A DNA stretch of 64,000 nucleotides from Flavobacterium swingsii (GCF_900111965.1 NZ_FOJT01000005.1:124001-188000), one strand, 5' to 3'; numbered from the stretch's first letter, positions 17,291-26,134 are shown. The notes: generated by a model from the sequence alone, not told the origin. Translations and numbers: made by a program.

Positions 17291-18638
17291 AAATTTAACT
17301 TACTCAGGAATTATATTACTTCACATTGCTTTTGGAGTTGCTCTTTATTTGAATTCAAAATTATCAATACCTTACGGATTAGGTATACTTTCAATAAGCT
17401 TATTGGTATTATTAAAAACACAAAATGCTAAGAATCAGGTTTTATATATTGCTGCTTATGCCGTAGGAAGTGAAGTTATGATAAGAATGACTGGAGGGTA
17501 TGTTGCGTATGAAATGGGAAAATATTCGATAATCATTTTTATGCTCATGGGGATTTATTTTTCCGGATTTTCTAAAAATTCATTTCCCTATTGGATTTTT
17601 TTAATTATTCTAATTCCAGGTATTTTAGTCGCTACGGTAACACTTAATTTAGATACAAATATTATAAAAGCGATTGCTTTTAACATCTCGGGGCCTATTT
17701 GTTTGGGTGTTTCTGCGGTGTATTGTTACCAGCGAAGAATCACGCTAAAGGAACTAGATAATGTGCTACTTTGTATACTAGCACCCATCATAACCACTGT
17801 CACTTATATGTTTCTGTACACACCAAGTGTAAAAGAAGTAATTACTAGTACACAGTCTAACTTTCAAACTTCGGGTGGTTTTGGTCCCAATCAGGTGGCT
17901 ACAGTTTTAGGATTGGGCACTTTTATTTTATTTACACGACTCATTTTTCATTCTAAAGAAAAATGGGTAATCATATCAAATCTGGCTTTATTACTCATGG
18001 TCGCTTTTAGAGGCTTAGTTACCTTTTCTAGAGGCGGAATGATGTGTGCAGGAGTAATGATAATCTTGTTCTTCGTGGTGCTTTTTTTTGTAACCAAACG
18101 TTCTGCAAGAGTAAAACTATATTGGTTAATAGGGATTTCGGGCTTCTTGTTTGTAATTATTTGGAATTATAGTATTAGTCAATCTAACGGTTTGATATCC
18201 AATAGATATGCCAATCAAGATGCAAAAGGAAGGGAAAAATCAAGTTTACTTACTGGTCGAGAAGAAATTATGGGTAATGAGTTTGGCATGTTTCTAGAAA
18301 ACCCAATTATAGGAGTTGGTGTGGGTAAAGGAAAAGAAAATAGAATAGAGGATCTGGGGGAAACAGTTGCTTCTCACAACGAAATAACAAGAATGTTAGC
18401 AGAGCATGGTTCTTTTGGCGTGTTGGCCATGCTTATTTTAATAATCACACCCTTGGCTTTATATGTAAATAACAGGCAAAATATATATTTATTGTCGTTT
18501 TTCACTTTTTGGATACTCACTATAAACCATGCCGCCATGAGATTAGCTGCACCAGCATTCGTATATGCCTTGTCATTATTACATGTTTATAGTATTGAAG
18601 AACAAAAAAAACTAAATAAAAATCTTGAAGAAAATTGA
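17280..18638 (+). CDS. O-antigen polymerase/ligase family membrane protein
   Basis: The 452-residue protein has about eleven membrane helices and the O-antigen ligase (Wzy_C) layout. Helices alternate with short loops up to a longer external loop carrying SLLTGREEIMGNEFGMF, NPIIGVGVGKGKENR and VASHNEITRMLAEHG. The ENPIIGVG and SHNxxxxxLAExG elements are the recurrent signature of Wzy polymerases and WaaL-type ligases. In this position, just before the priming transferase, polymerisation of the repeat unit is the likelier job, but ligation onto lipid A core or protein cannot be ruled out from sequence. Confidence 0.75.
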   Translation: MKSKNLTYSGIILLHIAFGVALYLNSKLSIPYGLGILSISLLVLLKTQNAKNQVLYIAAYAVGSEVMIRMTGGYVAYEMGKYSIIIFMLMGIYFSGFSKNSFPYWIFLIILIPGILVATVTLNLDTNIIKAIAFNISGPICLGVSAVYCYQRRITLKELDNVLLCILAPIITTVTYMFLYTPSVKEVITSTQSNFQTSGGFGPNQVATVLGLGTFILFTRLIFHSKEKWVIISNLALLLMVAFRGLVTFSRGGMMCAGVMIILFFVVLFFVTKRSARVKLYWLIGISGFLFVIIWNYSISQSNGLISNRYANQDAKGREKSSLLTGREEIMGNEFGMFLENPIIGVGVGKGKENRIEDLGETVASHNEITRMLAEHGSFGVLAMLILIITPLALYVNNRQNIYLLSFFTFWILTINHAAMRLAAPAFVYALSLLHVYSIEEQKKLNKNLEEN

Positions 18639-18671
18639 TTTATTTTTAGATATTTGTAAAAACGAGTTATC

Positions 18672-20069
18672 ATGACTTCTAAAGCTAAAATACATTTCGA
18701 AATCTCCGAAAGAAAAATTCTTCTTCGATTTTTTGACGTGGTTTCTGTTTTGGGATTGTTACATTTACTAGGAACTCTTTTCGATTTTCATTATTTTAGA
18801 ATATCAGAAACTAATTTTTATTGGACTATTATTTTATCCCTATACATTTTGTTTTTTGGTTCTGTTTTCGAAATGTATAATTTGCAAGTGGCGAGTAATC
18901 AGTTTCAAATCACGAAAAGTATTGTGCTGGTAACCTCTACGACCGTATTGTTGTATTTGCTAACGCCAATAATCACACCAACACTTCCAGGAAATCGTTT
19001 GCAAATATTACTTTTTTACAGCTGTATTCTGCTGTCATTATTGCTTTGGAGAATAATTTATGTCAAGTTTTTTGCCTCAACAAGATTTGGTAAAAAAGTA
19101 ATTTTAATTTGTGATAAAGAAGAATTAGAAGAACTAGTTAAAGGTTTGCAAAGTGTAGATCCACATTATAAAATAGAAGGTTATATCAATTCTGATGCGT
19201 CACAAATTTTAGAAGAATTTGAATGTTGTTTTGTTTCTCCTATTGATCTAGATGATATTGAAGATTTTATTCTTCAAAAAGGCATATCAGAAATTGTGAT
19301 TGCTTCACAAAAAACCGAAGGAATTACAGTTGAATTATATAATAAACTCATAAAATTACTCGAAAATGGCTTTGTAATACGAGAATATACGCAAGTTTAC
19401 GAGAGTATCACCCAACGTATTCCAGTGCAATATTTAGCTCGAGATTTCTATAAATATTTTCCGTTTTCTAGAAGTAATCAAAATAAGTTATACCTAATTG
19501 TAGCAAGATTTTTAGAGGTTCTAATCTCACTTTTAGGACTTTTAGGAGGGATTCTTATTTTACCATTTGTCTTGCTAGGAAATCTATTAGGGAATCGTGG
19601 ACCACTATTTTATACCCAAGAAAGAGTAGGAAAAAACGGAGAAATATTCGAAATTTACAAACTTCGTTCTATGATTGTTAATGCCGAAACTTCTGGAGCT
19701 GTTTTTGCAACTGCAAATGATTCTAGAATAACCACCTTCGGTAAATTTTTAAGAAAATCGAGATTAGATGAGGTGCCACAGTTTATCAATGTGCTAAAAG
19801 GCGATATGTCGGTTATTGGACCAAGACCAGAAAGACCCGTTTTTGTGAAAGAAATAGCCCAAATCATGCCGTTTTATGAAACCCGTCATGTCTTAAAACC
19901 AGGACTTACAGGTTGGGCGCAAGTAAATTATTCATACGGAGAAACCATTGATGATAGTCTTATAAAATTGCAATATGATTTGTATTATATCAAACACAGA
20001 AGCATTTATCTTGATTTGAATATTATTGTCAAAACGATAAGTACAGTCCTTTTTTATAAAGGACAATAA
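18672..20069 (+). CDS. Polyprenyl-phosphate sugar-1-phosphate transferase (WcaJ/WbaP type)
   Basis: This 465-residue enzyme starts repeat-unit synthesis by moving a sugar phosphate from a nucleotide donor to undecaprenyl phosphate. Four to five N-terminal helices and a central soluble CoA-binding-like domain (near residues 135-240) precede the bacterial sugar transferase domain. The latter has a re-entrant helix near 270-300, then NRGPLFYTQERVGKNGE, YKLRSM, SRLDEVPQFINVLKGDMS, GPRPERPVF and GLTGWAQVNY, all hallmark blocks. It is the final gene of the polysaccharide run and faces a convergent gene 2 bp away. Such genes often close Bacteroidota capsule and EPS loci. Hexose versus HexNAc donor is unresolved. 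Confidence 0.88.
   Translation: MTSKAKIHFEISERKILLRFFDVVSVLGLLHLLGTLFDFHYFRISETNFYWTIILSLYILFFGSVFEMYNLQVASNQFQITKSIVLVTSTTVLLYLLTPIITPTLPGNRLQILLFYSCILLSLLLWRIIYVKFFASTRFGKKVILICDKEELEELVKGLQSVDPHYKIEGYINSDASQILEEFECCFVSPIDLDDIEDFILQKGISEIVIASQKTEGITVELYNKLIKLLENGFVIREYTQVYESITQRIPVQYLARDFYKYFPFSRSNQNKLYLIVARFLEVLISLLGLLGGILILPFVLLGNLLGNRGPLFYTQERVGKNGEIFEIYKLRSMIVNAETSGAVFATANDSRITTFGKFLRKSRLDEVPQFINVLKGDMSVIGPRPERPVFVKEIAQIMPFYETRHVLKPGLTGWAQVNYSYGETIDDSLIKLQYDLYYIKHRSIYLDLNIIVKTISTVLFYKGQ
20046..20064 (+). terminator. Possible terminator at end of polysaccharide operon
   Basis: GTCCTTT pairs with AAAGGAC across a 5-base loop, overlapping the last codons of the sugar transferase, and is followed by an interrupted T-rich stretch. 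The U-tract is imperfect, so termination is plausible rather than clear. Confidence 0.35.
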
Positions 20070-20071
20070 TT

Positions 20072-21172
20072 TTAATTTTGTTTCTTCAAAAACAATCGTA
20101 AAAGCAATATAAATGTTGTAATTATAATAGGTAAAACAATTACAAAATGAATTTTTCCTATCATATAAAAACAATAACCTCCCAAGAATAACAAGCCGAT
20201 TAAACTCATTTTTTTAACCCATTTTGTTTTGTTTTTAATCATAAAAAACACAAGAAATATGAATAATGGATTAAGCAAAAGAACGTTATAATTCCAAAAC
20301 AACTCTTTATGAAAAGAGTAAATACTCATAAACGAAAATAACACTCCGATTAATCCCAAAACAGAAAAATAAATAATATTTGTTGCTTTTTTATTTAAGA
20401 TTACAAATAATAATAAAATAGCTATTAATGAATAAATGCTATTTAAATAAGAAGTTGAAGTGGTTCTGTTTGCTTCAAAAAGAGTATTTGTCTCGGAAAC
20501 TAAAGGTTTGTTTTTGTATGAAATATTTTTCAAATTATCATATAAATCTAACGGCAAAAAAATAGTAGTGGCTTGTTGGTCAGGTTTTTGACCAAAAATA
20601 AGATTAATGCCCAATTGCTCGTAAAAATGATTTTCAGCATACGGATATAAAACTTCTCGATAAGTTGAATTATCAATATTTTTCTTAATAATGGGTTTCT
20701 TTGCGAGCACTTCATTTAGAATATCAATCACTTTTGTAGTGCAATTTCTATCGATAAATTTATAAGTATAAAATGTGTTCTCGGGTAAAAGAGAAGTATT
20801 TAATTTGTTAAATAGATTCTGTTTTTCAATAAGAGATAAGTCTAAAATTTGCTCGTAAATAGAGCGATTGTCTTCCTTGTAACTATACTCGAAATCGGCA
20901 TAAGGGTAAGCTATAGCATAATATTGCAAATCGCCTTTTGCAAATTTTGCTACAAAATTTTCGGTAGTAAAATCGAACATTCCGTAGTTGTAAACCAAGT
21001 CAAAATTTTGATTTTTTATTCGTATCGCAGTGTGTCCGTATAAAGAATGTACTTCATCAGCAAGTCCTACGGTAAGAATGCTAATTTTTGTATTTTCGGA
21101 AATAAGCGATTCTTGACAATAAGCTATCGAAAATTGCATGCAAAAGAATAGGAAAACTAGTTTTTTTACCAT
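20072..21172 (-). CDS. DUF4105 envelope protein
   Basis: A 366-residue protein with an N-terminal signal peptide (VKKLVFLFFCMQFSIAYC) and a DUF4105-like domain with LADEVHSLYGHTAIRI, YNYGMFDF and YAIAYPYADFEYS, and a conserved DRNCTTKVIDIL cysteine motif. The HTAIR and NCTT elements recall papain-like/NlpC folds, but hydrolase activity is not established for this family as far as I know. Four to five hydrophobic segments fill the last 130 residues, so the soluble domain is anchored in the inner membrane and faces the periplasm. It starts 5 bp downstream of the PorV-like gene, forming a two-gene unit. The function is unknown. Confidence 0.75.
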   Translation of the reverse strand: MVKKLVFLFFCMQFSIAYCQESLISENTKISILTVGLADEVHSLYGHTAIRIKNQNFDLVYNYGMFDFTTENFVAKFAKGDLQYYAIAYPYADFEYSYKEDNRSIYEQILDLSLIEKQNLFNKLNTSLLPENTFYTYKFIDRNCTTKVIDILNEVLAKKPIIKKNIDNSTYREVLYPYAENHFYEQLGINLIFGQKPDQQATTIFLPLDLYDNLKNISYKNKPLVSETNTLFEANRTTSTSYLNSIYSLIAILLLFVILNKKATNIIYFSVLGLIGVLFSFMSIYSFHKELFWNYNVLLLNPLFIFLVFFMIKNKTKWVKKMSLIGLLFLGGYCFYMIGKIHFVIVLPIIITTFILLLRLFLKKQN

Positions 21173-21177
21173 TGGTT

Positions 21178-22254
21178 TTATCTAAAAATACTTAAATCAA
21201 CTTTTACCGAAAACACATTCGAATATAAAGCCGCACTTTGGTTTCCTAAATCGGTCAGTGCATAATCGATAGCAATTCCTTTGTACTGAAATCCAACACC
21301 GAGATTGGGTTGAAATCCTATTTTTTTGCTGCCATCTATTTGTAGTATTTTCTGAAAATTACCAAAACCAGCTCTCAAAAAAGCCAAATTGTTATAACCA
21401 AATTCAGCTCCAATTGCAGGATCGATACTTGCAAAACTGGTCGAAATTAAATCATTTGTTTGTTGAAATTGCATATTCAAATTTGCTGAAGCCAGCAAAC
21501 TCGTTTCATTGTGAAATTCGTATTTTTTAGCCACACCAAACTGTACTTTTGGTAAAGTAATTTCGCTGCTTTCTGGCAAATCCTGATTTTGTAGTGGGTT
21601 TAATGTTTGTGCGTCTTTTATTTTTTGAAATTCCTTTTCATTAATATTCCAAATATTATAAGTAGTCGTAATATCACGAACCATGAGCCCTAATTGCCAA
21701 TCGTTTTTTTCGAATTGTAAACCCAAATCGAAACCAAATCCCCATGAACTGGCAAAATCTCCAATAATTCGACGAATTATTTTAGCATTTGCACCATATT
21801 GAAATCCTTGTACAGGCAATTTTCGGGCATACGAAAAGGTAAAACCATAATCTGCGGTCGAAAACAGGCTGATTCTGTTATAATTTACATTTCCGCTGGC
21901 ATCAATCAATTGGGTAGTATTTAAAATATCATCAACCCCGAAACGTATAATCGATGCGCCCCAAGCACTACGGTCGTCTATTTTTTTAGCGTAAGCGGCA
22001 TAATCATATTGTGCAATATTGGCAAAATAATTAGCATGCATCAGTGATGCTTCGCTATCTTCAATTTTTAGCAAACCTGTCGGATTCCAATAACCAGAAT
22101 TTACATCGCCACTGTGCGCCACCATCGTATTTGCCATACCAAAAGCACGAGCATCGACACCAATATTCATAAATTCGTTCGAATATTTACGAATCGTTTG
22201 CGCTTTTGTAAAGCTACATGTGATTAAAAATATAAAAAGTATAAGTTTTTTCAA
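21178..22254 (-). CDS. PorV/PorQ-family outer membrane protein (type IX secretion-related, PorV2-like)
   Basis: The 358-residue product starts at a TTG (no ATG fits the signal peptide MKKLILFIFLITCSFTKA) and is an outer-membrane beta-barrel. The mature start IGVDARAFGMANTMVA followed by SGYWNPTGL is the conserved signature of the PorV/PorQ group in the FadL-like superfamily, whose members shuttle substrates in the type IX secretion system. Barrel strands alternate to the end, which finishes in a hydrophobic-aromatic strand. Flavobacteria carry a paralogue often called PorV2; this resembles it, but distinction from PorQ needs a profile search. No other T9SS gene is in the window. Confidence 0.68.
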   Translation of the reverse strand: MKKLILFIFLITCSFTKAQTIRKYSNEFMNIGVDARAFGMANTMVAHSGDVNSGYWNPTGLLKIEDSEASLMHANYFANIAQYDYAAYAKKIDDRSAWGASIIRFGVDDILNTTQLIDASGNVNYNRISLFSTADYGFTFSYARKLPVQGFQYGANAKIIRRIIGDFASSWGFGFDLGLQFEKNDWQLGLMVRDITTTYNIWNINEKEFQKIKDAQTLNPLQNQDLPESSEITLPKVQFGVAKKYEFHNETSLLASANLNMQFQQTNDLISTSFASIDPAIGAEFGYNNLAFLRAGFGNFQKILQIDGSKKIGFQPNLGVGFQYKGIAIDYALTDLGNQSAALYSNVFSVKVDLSIFR

Positions 22255-22327
22255 TGAAAATTAATTTGTACAAAGATTAAATAAAAATCTGATATAATAA
22301 ACGCATCAATGTATAAACTTATTGTAC

Positions 22328-22335
22328 TAAATTTG
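22328..22335 (+). promoter_or_regulatory. Candidate -7 box for pssA
   Basis: TAAATTTG matches the Bacteroidota TAnnTTTG -7 element exactly, 28 bp before the pssA ATG. No good TTTG lies at the expected -33 distance, so only the proximal element is supported. Confidence 0.4.
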
Positions 22336-22363
22336 CGGAATCGATAATTAAATTATTTCAAAA

Positions 22364-23101
22364 ATGAACATCAAAAAACATATTCCCAATATTATTACTT
22401 TATTAAATCTTTTTTGTGGTTGTATTGCTTTGGTTTTTGCCTTTCAGCAAGAATTTTTATTGGCGTTTTATTTTGTTTGTTTGGGTATTTTCTTTGATTT
22501 TTTTGATGGTTTTTTTGCTCGATTGTTTAAGGTTTCCAGTCCTTTGGGATTACAATTAGATTCCTTAGCAGATATGATAACCAGTGGTGTTGTCCCTGGC
22601 GTTATTATGTTTCAATTGCTTTTGAAATCGTTTGGAGAAGAGAAAATAATTAGCATTTCTTCTTGGGATAATTCGGTAATGATTTTACCATTTTTAGGAT
22701 TTATAATCACTTTAGGAGCTTGTTATCGTTTGGCAAATTTTAATATCGATACCCGTCAAACTGATTCGTTTATAGGTTTGCCAACACCTGCTAATACTTT
22801 ATTTATTTTGAGTTTGCCTTTGGTTTTGCTAAATCCAAACTTAGAATTTATTACTAATGCGCTTCAAAATCATTGGGTTCTTATTGCAATTTCTATTGTT
22901 AGTGCTTATGTTATGAATGCCGAAATTCCTTTATTTTCATTAAAAATAAAAGATTTTACATTCAAGAAAAATGCTTTACAAATCTTGTTTCTAGCAACTT
23001 CGGTATTGTTATTACTCGTTTTTAGATATTTAGGAATTCCTATGGTTATTATTTTTTATGTCTTGCTTTCGGTTGTAAATAATATGATTAATAAAAAATA
23101 A
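22364..23101 (+). CDS. pssA: CDP-diacylglycerol-serine O-phosphatidyltransferase
   Basis: PssA makes phosphatidylserine, the precursor of phosphatidylethanolamine, in the inner membrane. The 245-residue protein carries an exact CDP-alcohol phosphotransferase motif, DG-x2-AR-x8-G-x3-D-x3-D, in FFDGFFARLF followed by SSPLGLQLDSLAD (residues about 47-69). The first helix segment HIPNIITLLNLFCGCIALV is typical of the serine-specific branch, as is an IGLPTPANTLF segment. Seven to eight helices follow. It is transcribed away from the PorV-like gene and lies 7 bp before the GH25 gene, with which it may be co-transcribed. Confidence 0.88.
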   Translation: MNIKKHIPNIITLLNLFCGCIALVFAFQQEFLLAFYFVCLGIFFDFFDGFFARLFKVSSPLGLQLDSLADMITSGVVPGVIMFQLLLKSFGEEKIISISSWDNSVMILPFLGFIITLGACYRLANFNIDTRQTDSFIGLPTPANTLFILSLPLVLLNPNLEFITNALQNHWVLIAISIVSAYVMNAEIPLFSLKIKDFTFKKNALQILFLATSVLLLLVFRYLGIPMVIIFYVLLSVVNNMINKK

Positions 23102-23108
23102 TGTATTA

Positions 23109-23924
23109 ATGGCTGTACGAAAATCAGTTAAGTCTAAAAAACAAAAATCATTTTTTAGGAGCAATACGTTTTACGGATATCTTTTTATCGCATTTTTTTT
23201 GCTCATTATATACAGTCAGCGAAATGTTTTGGCTTATTATTTTGGTTTTAAAACCGATAAATTTATTGTTGAAACCAGAATGGCGTCGCTCGATAAAGTA
23301 TTAGATGCACACATCGAAAAATCCTTTGGCATCGATATTTCTGAATACCAAGACAAAATAGATTGGGATAGTCCTAAAGAAATTGAAGGTGGTTTTCCTA
23401 TCGAATTTGTTTTTGTTCGCGCCACGGTTGGTAACGACAGATTAGATTATAAGTTCAAAAAATATTGGGCTAAAGCCAAAGAAAGCAAGCTTATTTGTGG
23501 TGCTTATCATTACTATCGTCCCAACGAAAATTCGATCGAACAAGCCAATAATTTCATTAAAAATGTTAGACTACAAAAAGGTGATTTCCCTCCCGTGTTG
23601 GATATTGAAAAATTACCTAAAGAGCAATCTATCGAAAGGCTAAAAGTAGGATTGCAACGTTGGCTCGATGTTGTCGAAAAACATTATGGGGTAAAACCAA
23701 TTATTTACAGCAGCGAAAGTTATTATAACGATTTTCTAAAAGAAGATTTCTCAGATTATCCTTTTTGGATTGCAAATTACAGCGCTTTTTATACTGATAT
23801 TGATTCCGATTGGTCTATTTGGCAAGTAACCGAAAACGGAAAAGTAACCGGAATAAAAGGTTGTGTAGATGTAAATATTTATAACGGAACTTCGTTAGAT
23901 TTGAAAGAATTATTGATAAAATAA
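23109..23924 (+). CDS. Membrane-anchored GH25 lysozyme
   Basis: A 271-residue protein with a basic N-terminus, one membrane helix near residues 18-38 (YGYLFIAFFLLIIYS) and a glycoside hydrolase family 25 domain from about residue 75. The domain start FGIDISEYQDKIDW holds the first catalytic acidic residue; FVFVRATVGND, GAYHYYRPN and PPVLDIEKL (with the Asp-x-Glu catalytic pair) follow in family order. It ends with WQVTENGKVTGIKGCVDVNIYNG, given here as parts WQVTENG and VDVNIYNG. GH25 enzymes cleave muramic acid-GlcNAc bonds in peptidoglycan; the anchor would place it in the periplasm for wall turnover. Confidence 0.85.
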   Translation: MAVRKSVKSKKQKSFFRSNTFYGYLFIAFFLLIIYSQRNVLAYYFGFKTDKFIVETRMASLDKVLDAHIEKSFGIDISEYQDKIDWDSPKEIEGGFPIEFVFVRATVGNDRLDYKFKKYWAKAKESKLICGAYHYYRPNENSIEQANNFIKNVRLQKGDFPPVLDIEKLPKEQSIERLKVGLQRWLDVVEKHYGVKPIIYSSESYYNDFLKEDFSDYPFWIANYSAFYTDIDSDWSIWQVTENGKVTGIKGCVDVNIYNGTSLDLKELLIK

Positions 23925-23996
23925 TTTTTTAAAAACCATAAAATCAATTGATTAAAATAATGTCGTAAGAATGTCACATCAAAATCTATTTAAAAT

Positions 23997-24028
23997 TTTG
24001 GATTTTCTTTTTGTTGAAACTAATCTTG
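23997..24028 (+). promoter_or_regulatory. Candidate promoter for the HTH gene
   Basis: TTTG (23997-24000), a 20-bp spacer and TAATCTTG (24021-24028) fit the Bacteroidota -33/-7 pattern with one mismatch in the -7 box. The ATG lies 20 bp downstream, implying a very short leader. Confidence 0.45.
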
Positions 24029-24047
24029 CACTTGTATTATTTGAATT

Positions 24048-24899
24048 ATGAAACAACCAGAATTAGGAAAGAAAATTTTAGAACTAAGACTTTCAAAAGG
24101 CTTTACTCAAAATGAGCTTGCAGAAAAGTGTAACTTAAGTATTAGAACAATTCAGAGAATAGAATTGGGCGAGGTTATTCCACGAAGTTTTACGATTAAA
24201 ACTATTTTTTCTGCGCTAGAATTTGATTTTTATAATACAAAAACAGTATCTCAAAATGTTAAGACGTCAACGTTTAAAGGTGCAATTTTAGAAATTATTA
24301 ATTTAAAGAAAAACACAATGAAAAAATTATCTTTTTTATCGGTATTGTTGATTTTAGGTTTGTTTTTTATGACAAAAAGCGAAACACAAGCACAAACTAT
24401 TAATGGTTGGTTTAAAGCTGGAAGTAAAGCCAAAAGTTATGAAATTGGTTTTGATAATTCAGTTACAAAAACAGGAAAGAAAAGTGCTTATATCAAATCT
24501 ATTGAAGATGAAATAAAGGGTTTTGGTACAATAATGCAAAGTTGTGATGCGAAATTTTATTTAGGAAAACGTATCAAAATGACAGGCTACATAAAATCCG
24601 AAGAGGTAACTAATTGGAGTGGAATGTGGTTGCGTGTAGACTCAAAATTCGAAAAAAAACATTTGAGTTTCGATAATATGCACGACCGACCTATAAAAGG
24701 AAATTCCGATTGGACGAAATGCGAAATTATTTTGAATGTTCCCAAAGAAAGTAGCACACTAAATTTTGGAGTACTTCTAAATGGGACTGGAAAAGTCTGG
24801 TTCGACCGAATTTCTTTCGAAATTTTAGGAGATATTACTGATGCTGTTTCCAGTAATAAAATTCCAGAAAAACCTTCAAACATAGATTTTGAAGATTAA
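24048..24899 (+). CDS. HTH regulator fused to a signal/anchor helix and jelly-roll-like domain
   Basis: One 283-residue frame joins three parts. Residues 5-60 are an XRE-type helix-turn-helix (ILELRLSKGFTQNELAEKC and SIRTIQRIELGE). At Met91 (24318) a strong signal-like segment begins (MKKLSFLSVLLILGLFF) ending near TQAQT. The remaining 170 residues form a beta-rich domain with GWFKAGSKAKSYEIG, MQSCDAKFYLGKRI, NWSGMWLRVD and FGVLLNGTGKVWFDRISF, resembling carbohydrate-binding-type jelly rolls. The protein could be a membrane-spanning one-component regulator, or Met91 could also start a separate secreted protein. A promoter candidate lies upstream and a strong hairpin terminator downstream. Confidence 0.7.
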   Translation: MKQPELGKKILELRLSKGFTQNELAEKCNLSIRTIQRIELGEVIPRSFTIKTIFSALEFDFYNTKTVSQNVKTSTFKGAILEIINLKKNTMKKLSFLSVLLILGLFFMTKSETQAQTINGWFKAGSKAKSYEIGFDNSVTKTGKKSAYIKSIEDEIKGFGTIMQSCDAKFYLGKRIKMTGYIKSEEVTNWSGMWLRVDSKFEKKHLSFDNMHDRPIKGNSDWTKCEIILNVPKESSTLNFGVLLNGTGKVWFDRISFEILGDITDAVSSNKIPEKPSNIDFED

Positions 24900-24910
24900 A
24901 ATTTTATAAA

Positions 24911-24944
24911 AAAAAGCATCAAAATTTAATTTTTGATGCTTTTT
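24911..24944. terminator. Bidirectional intrinsic terminator
   Basis: A perfect 14-bp stem (AAAAAGCATCAAAA with TTTTGATGCTTTTT) and 6-base loop sits between the convergent HTH-fusion gene and lptB. A-rich and T-rich arms give a U-tract in both directions. Confidence 0.85.
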
Positions 24945-24954
24945 GCTTTAAGTT

Positions 24955-25695
24955 CTAAAACTCTATTTTCTTTCTTCTTAACTCAAAATTCTGACCTAAA
25001 TAAACTCTTCGTACCATTTCGTCTTCTACTAATTCTTCTGGTACGCCAGCTTTTAGGATTCCTCCTTCAAACATCAAATATGTTTTGTCGGTAATGGCAA
25101 GTGTTTCTTGTACGTTGTGGTCGGTAATTAAAATTCCGATATTCTTATTTTTAAGTTGGGCTACAATTCGCTGAATATCTTCTACAGCAACGGGATCTAC
25201 TCCTGCGAAAGGTTCGTCTAACAGAATAAATTTAGGATCAGTCGCTAAACAACGTGCAATTTCGGTACGACGACGTTCGCCACCAGATAATAAATCACCA
25301 CGATTGGTGCGAATGTGTTGCAAGCTAAATTCATCAATTAACGATTCCATTTTAGCTTCTTGATCTGCTTTGGATAATTTTGTGAGTTGCAAAACGCTTA
25401 AAATATTATCTTCAATACTCAGTTTTCTAAAAACAGAAGCTTCTTGGGCTAAATATCCAATACCGTTTTGTGCGCGTTTGTACATCGGATAATCGGTAAT
25501 ATTCATATCATCGAGATAAATATTTCCAGAATTTGGTTTTACCAAACCTACAATCATATAAAAAGAAGTGGTTTTTCCGGCTCCATTTGGACCCAATAAA
25601 CCCACGATTTCTCCTTGGTTTACTTCGACCGAAATACCTTTTACAACACTTCTTCCTTTATAGGTTTTTACTAAGTTTTCTGCTCTTAATATCAT
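24955..25695 (-). CDS. lptB: LPS export ABC transporter ATPase
   Basis: LptB powers extraction of lipopolysaccharide from the inner membrane with LptF, LptG and LptC. The 246-residue protein has Walker A GPNGAGKTT at residues 35-43, a Q-loop region, the signature LSGGERRRTEIARCLA, Walker B FILLDEPFAGVDP and the H-loop ITDHNVQETL. The GERRR form of the signature and the IGYLAQEASVFRKLS stretch are specific to LptB rather than to amino-acid transporters. It lies last in the kdsD-tatC-AhpD-like run, separated by 91 bp that contain short repeats. KdsD makes an intermediate for KDO, so LPS synthesis and export genes are grouped. Confidence 0.92.
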   Translation of the reverse strand: MILRAENLVKTYKGRSVVKGISVEVNQGEIVGLLGPNGAGKTTSFYMIVGLVKPNSGNIYLDDMNITDYPMYKRAQNGIGYLAQEASVFRKLSIEDNILSVLQLTKLSKADQEAKMESLIDEFSLQHIRTNRGDLLSGGERRRTEIARCLATDPKFILLDEPFAGVDPVAVEDIQRIVAQLKNKNIGILITDHNVQETLAITDKTYLMFEGGILKAGVPEELVEDEMVRRVYLGQNFELRRKKIEF

Positions 25696-25703
25696 TTTGT
25701 TTC

Positions 25704-25756
25704 GTTTAATCGTTTAATCGGTAAAATGTTTAATCGGTACAAATAAACGATTAAAA
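25704..25756. repeat. Short GTTTAATCG repeats upstream of lptB
   Basis: GTTTAATCG occurs at 25704, 25712 and 25728 on the plus strand and its complement (CGATTAAA) at about 25748, all within the 91 bp between lptB and the AhpD-like gene. The copies overlap or are closely spaced and could form a small hairpin. No function is evident. Confidence 0.55.
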
Positions 25757-25786
25757 GAATCAACAAATAAACCTATTAACAATTAT

Positions 25787-26134
25787 TTAGTTTTCTTCTT
25801 CAAGCGCTTCCCAAAATTCGTATGCACGACGCAAATGAGGAATTACAATGGTTCCGCCTACCAAAGTGGCGACGCTCATGGTTTCCATCATTTCTTCTTT
25901 AGTAACACCTAGTTTGTAAGCTGTCTCTAGATGGTATTTGATACAATCATCGCAACGCAAAACGGCCGAAGCTACTAATCCTAAAAGCTCTTTTGTGCGA
26001 ACATCGAGTGCGCCTTTGGCATAAGTATTGGTATCAAGATTAAAAATTCTTTTGATGACTTTATTGTTGTCTGCTAACAATTTTTCGTTCATTTTAGAAC
26101 GATAATCATTAAATTCAGTTACTAAGTTGCTCAT
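25787..26134 (-). CDS. Carboxymuconolactone decarboxylase/AhpD-family protein
   Basis: A 115-residue helical protein with the AhpD-type redox motif CDDCIKYH (CxxCxxxH) near residue 80, preceded by LLGLVASAVLR and followed by the AYKLGVTKEEMMETMSVAT block. Members are peroxidase partners or decarboxylases; the intact CxxC pair favours a thiol redox role here. The ATG overlaps the 3' end of tatC by 20 bp, so it is very probably translated from the same mRNA. The physiological substrate is unknown. Confidence 0.82.
   Translation of the reverse strand: MSNLVTEFNDYRSKMNEKLLADNNKVIKRIFNLDTNTYAKGALDVRTKELLGLVASAVLRCDDCIKYHLETAYKLGVTKEEMMETMSVATLVGGTIVIPHLRRAYEFWEALEEEN

Noticed and set aside
20046..20069. 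Frameshift at the end of the sugar transferase
   Set aside because: The C-terminal blocks through GLTGWAQVNY and the following helix are intact and the length is normal.
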